Part shown: one piece after another, positions 60,856 to 64,000 of the stretch | How positions within the stretch are numbered: the first letter of the stretch is position 1 | How the letters are laid out: the number at the start of each line of letters is the position of its first letter | Source: Bathynomus jamesi | Lineage: Eukaryota; Arthropoda; Malacostraca; Isopoda; Cirolanidae | Direction: 5' to 3' | DNA length: 64,000 nt | NCBI GenBank assembly: GCA_023014485.1 | Contig: JAJOZX010000482.1 | Coordinates: forward strand, 372,001 to 436,000 | Program-made: the position numbers and the translations under genes | The notes under the pieces: model-generated | Seen by the model: the letters and a program-made list of their open reading frames with translations, nothing else | The model's database searches: none | Told to the model about the DNA's origin: nothing

Positions 60856-63800
60856 CAGGGCCGGATTAACCATTAAGCAAAATAAGCCCGTGCTTAGGGC
60901 ATCAAGGGAAGGGGGGCACCACAGAAATTTTCCATTGTCGGATTTACCATGGATTTATTATACTATTATAATCGCGGCTTATAGCCTATAAGCTGTTGAA
61001 AACTGAATTATATATTCATATATAGTATTATTTTTTCATTGTTTGAATTTGTAATGAACAACAACCCTTTTGAGAGAATAAATATATTTCGTTGTAATCA
61101 CACACTTTACGCTTTGCGTTATTATTTGTTTATATCAAATCTTTGAGCGCCATATTAAAAATACATATAGATTAAATATTTTCGTGTGCTATAGGAAGTT
61201 ATTCTGAACGTGTGATTTGTGCATATAATATTAAATATATATTTTACATAATCATTTGGTATTGTTTTACAGAAAGATTTAGGTTTATAGAATTGTAATA
61301 TAAATTAATATTAAAATAAAAGAAACTATAAACTCTCTATATTGCTGTTGTATCAAGTGATGTTTATCACGGCCATTATAATAATAAGATATACTGACCA
61401 AAGTTAATTAGCGTTGAAGAAGTTTATCTGTTGCTCTCTCTTCTTCTTTAGGGTAAGTCTATGAAGTGTACTTTATTTGTATATAACAATATTTATCATA
61501 CACGTATCTTATTTTATAATTTATTTATCTATTGTCATAACAGTATAAAAGAATTTAGATTGTAATAACCAGAGTGAATAATTTGTAATGTATATATAAC
61601 ATCAAACGTAGTTAGGACAATTTAGGCCCTAAGCAAATGTTCATATTTCCTATAATTAAATATTGTGTTTTAAATAAATAAATAAATGTAAATATAAAAT
61701 GTGGCTCGTTAATAGTGAAATGTTAATATTGATATTTTTATAGATTGCGTATTATTAATTCTAATGTTAAGTATTTTTATTTTATAGGTTTCGGTTCCTT
61801 CTTTCGGTTCCTCTTTTGGTTCCTTCTTTCGATTTGATTTGTATTCAACATTTCGAGTTGATATTTCGGTTGAGTTATATTTAATTGCCACTTATATTTA
61901 AATTGCCACTTTGGTTGTGTACGGTTCCCATTTTGTCTTTCTGAGAATAAAAGAACAAAGCCAAGATTGTGATATGTGTAACTGTGTTGATTGCCACATA
62001 ATATACAAATAAAATATTCTTTTTATTTCTGTATTTTACAGACCCCAAGAACCAAGATGAAAACGTGTTCAGTTAAGTGGTGCACAAAAGCGAAAACTAT
62101 CAAAAGAGAAACAAGAGAAGATTTTGGATTTAGAGTCCAAGACTGCAAAGCTGACTGATTTCTTCACACAAGTTCCACGACCACAACGTCAACATGATAT
62201 ACCGATTCTGAATCAAAACCAATCTCCGTCATCAGAAGTGGACACAAATACCACTTTGATCACTTCAAAATCAAAATATGATGACGTTGGAATCACCGAG
62301 GTGTCACAAGCAGGTTCATCTACCACATGTCTCACTACTGATCTCACTTTGCCTGTAAATTCTCTTGATACCTCTACTGCAAATGTTGATTCAAGTTGCT
62401 TTACAAGACATTCTGGGGTTGAAATAATTGCTGAAAATGAAAGTTTAGTGGACCATGGTGATGGTGGTGAAATGAATCAGTCTGCAGAAGATGAAGTAAA
62501 TATAGCAAAAGATCCAGGGTTGTGGCTTGATTTCTCTGCTGATGATGTGGCTTATTGGATTGCTTGTGGACCCAGTGACTGTCAACACCACAATGGGCCA
62601 TTTGACAAGTCTTACCGGCATTTCAGTAGTGGCAAACCAGCAAGATACTGTTCACAAAAACTTTTCGTTGGGACAAAAGCCAATGGTGAGAAATACAAGA
62701 GAGAGTGGTTATTGTATTCACCATCAACACGATCAGTTTACTGTTATGTTTGTAAACTGTTTGCTCCTAAAAATGTCTCACATTTTGTTATAAGGAAGGG
62801 TTCAGTGACTGGCGAAATACTATTGTAATTGATCATCATGAAAAAAGCACTACTCACCGAGACTCTATGCTAACATACTTAACTCGCAGACAAGGTGCGG
62901 GTTGGGACAACAGTTGGAAAAACAAATTCAGGAAGAGTGTGATTACTGGGAACATGTCTTGAGGCGTGTCATAGCTGTTATTTGTACGTTAGCTGAACGT
63001 GGCTTGTCTTTTCGAGGAACAGAAGAAAGATTTGGATCATTGCAGAATGGGAATTTTTTAGGGCTGCTTGAGCTCATAAGCCGGTTTGATCCATTTTTAG
63101 CAGGTCACATTTTGAAATATAGAAATTCTGGCAAAGGAAATCCTTCTTACCTGTCCAAAACCACCTGTGAGGAACTCATTCAAATAATGGCTCAAAAGGT
63201 CCACGCACTCATTGTTGACGAAGTAAAATCTTCTGGTTATTTTAGTTTGTCAGTTGATTCAACACCAGATCTATCACATATCGATCAGTTAAGTGTTGTA
63301 CTTAGGTACTTAAAAGATGGACAGCCTATTGAACGCTTTTTAACCTTTCTGAAAATGAAAAGCCATACTGGTGAGGAAATGGCAAATCAGGTGTTGCAGT
63401 ACTTACGTGAAGTTTGTAAGCTAAACTTTTCAAAATGTAGGGGTCAATCTTACGACAACGCTGCCAACATGTCTGGGCGTTATAAGGGGATGCAGCAAAA
63501 AATTTTAGAAACAAACAAGTTTGCTATATATGTGCCCTGTGCAGCCCATTCACTAAATCTGGTAGGCCGAAGTGCTGTTGACTGCTGTCAAGAGACGGTT
63601 AATTTCTTCTCTACAGTGCAGTTGCTCTATACCTTTTTTTTAGCCTCAACCAGCAGGTGGGAAATTCTTAAAGGTTGTATTGGAAATGAAAGTGTCTTAA
63701 AATCCCTCTCTGATACCAGATGGGAGGCACATGCTATGGCAACAGCAGCAATTTTGAAATATTTCCTTAAAATTTTAGAAGCGTTAGAATGTATAGCTGA

Positions 63801-64000
63801 AGACCAGTCACAAAAGGGAGACACTAGAAGAGAAGCAAATAATATTGCAAATAAGATGCAAGAGCTAGAATTCGTTTTTATGTTGAATTTTTGGGATGAG
63901 ATTTTGCAAAATTTTCATAGAGTAAGCAAAATTCTACAGAATAAGGATGTGAACTTAAAAACATGTGCAGATCTGTATGGATCATTAGCTGACCAACTGT
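60856..64000 (+). mobile_element. hAT transposon (autonomous type), truncated by window edge
   Basis: The left terminus CAGGGCCGGATTAACC lies at 60856 with CCGTGCAC as the candidate left TSD. Its first ~190 bp match the MITE at 5283-5602. A non-coding leader with a TTCGGTTCC-type repeat (61793-61830) precedes the transposase gene, and an acceptor-like TTTTACAG lies at about 62034-62041, so the leader may be an intron-containing 5' UTR. The right end is outside the window. Confidence 0.9.
62070..64000 (+). pseudogene. hAT transposase (TTF-type zinc finger, DUF4371-like), partial, frameshifted
   Basis: It begins 'LSGAQKRKLSKEKQEKIL' and 'LTDFFTQ', an acidic Ser/Thr linker, then the TTF-type zinc finger at about 62590-62770 ('ARYCSQKLFVG', 'YSPSTRSVYCYVCKLF'). 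A frame change near 62820 and another near 62900 lead into 'AVICTLAERGLSFRGTEERF', 'SRFDPFLAGHILKYRNSGKG' and 'YFSLSVDSTPDLSHIDQL' with a candidate catalytic Asp. Then come 'GQSYDNAANMSGRYKGMQ' (second Asp), 'YVPCAAHSLNLVG' and 'KSLSDTRWEAH' (conserved R-W). The hATC dimerisation domain would lie to the right. It may need only frame repair; start uncertain. Confidence 0.9.

Overview
The window is eukaryotic, repeat-dominated DNA and I found no host gene in it. Arthropod origin is likely: DD41D mariner-like elements with DUF4817-type N-termini, Tc1 elements, BEL/Pao, Penelope-like elements, CCTAA-type telomere-like words and very long (TA)n arrays occur together. A crustacean is my best guess from the repeat mix, at low confidence. 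Nearly every coding stretch is a transposase, reverse transcriptase or retroelement polyprotein, and most are broken by frameshifts or nested insertions.

1-15.5 kb: a palindromic DD41D element (286-1176); a 4.5-kb Academ-like DNA transposon (1945-6464) whose XPG-like/CXC gene is interrupted by a hAT MITE; a foldback element (7652-8189); and a minus-strand hAT (to 15496) split by a 3.4-kb element (9865-13286) with 150-bp TIRs, 8-bp TSDs and a transposase-like protein of no family I can name.

15.5-29 kb: four DD41D/DUF4817-type elements or relics (16151, 17364, 19099, 21089) plus a related one at 23573, an 838-bp perfect-looking foldback (22651-23488), and a minus-strand non-LTR retrotransposon (24780-28850) whose ORF1 carries a PHD-like finger and three CCCH zinc fingers.

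29-45 kb: one 14.9-kb segment (29796-44663) bounded by about 1.1-1.2 kb inverted repeats with a 5-6 bp target duplication. A related sequence without the insertion is present at 18.2-18.9 kb. Inside are tandem arrays, head-to-head Penelope-like copies with hammerhead-like cores, tRNA-derived SINEs, a Tc1 element whose transposase has a spliceosomal-type intron, and an intact Tc1 element (42387-43988) inserted into the right inverted repeat.

45-64 kb: CR1-like fragments, then a BEL/Pao retrotransposon (47279 to about 57192) broken by three nested insertions: a 1-kb hAT derivative, a 2.8-kb CACTG-ended element with a three-exon gene, and a 224-bp palindromic MITE. A coding-free LTR element (57197-60462) and minisatellites follow. 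A hAT transposon beginning at 60856 runs off the right edge; its first ~190 bp match the MITE at 5283-5602. The nesting allows a relative-age order and precise TSD calls for several poorly characterised transposase families.
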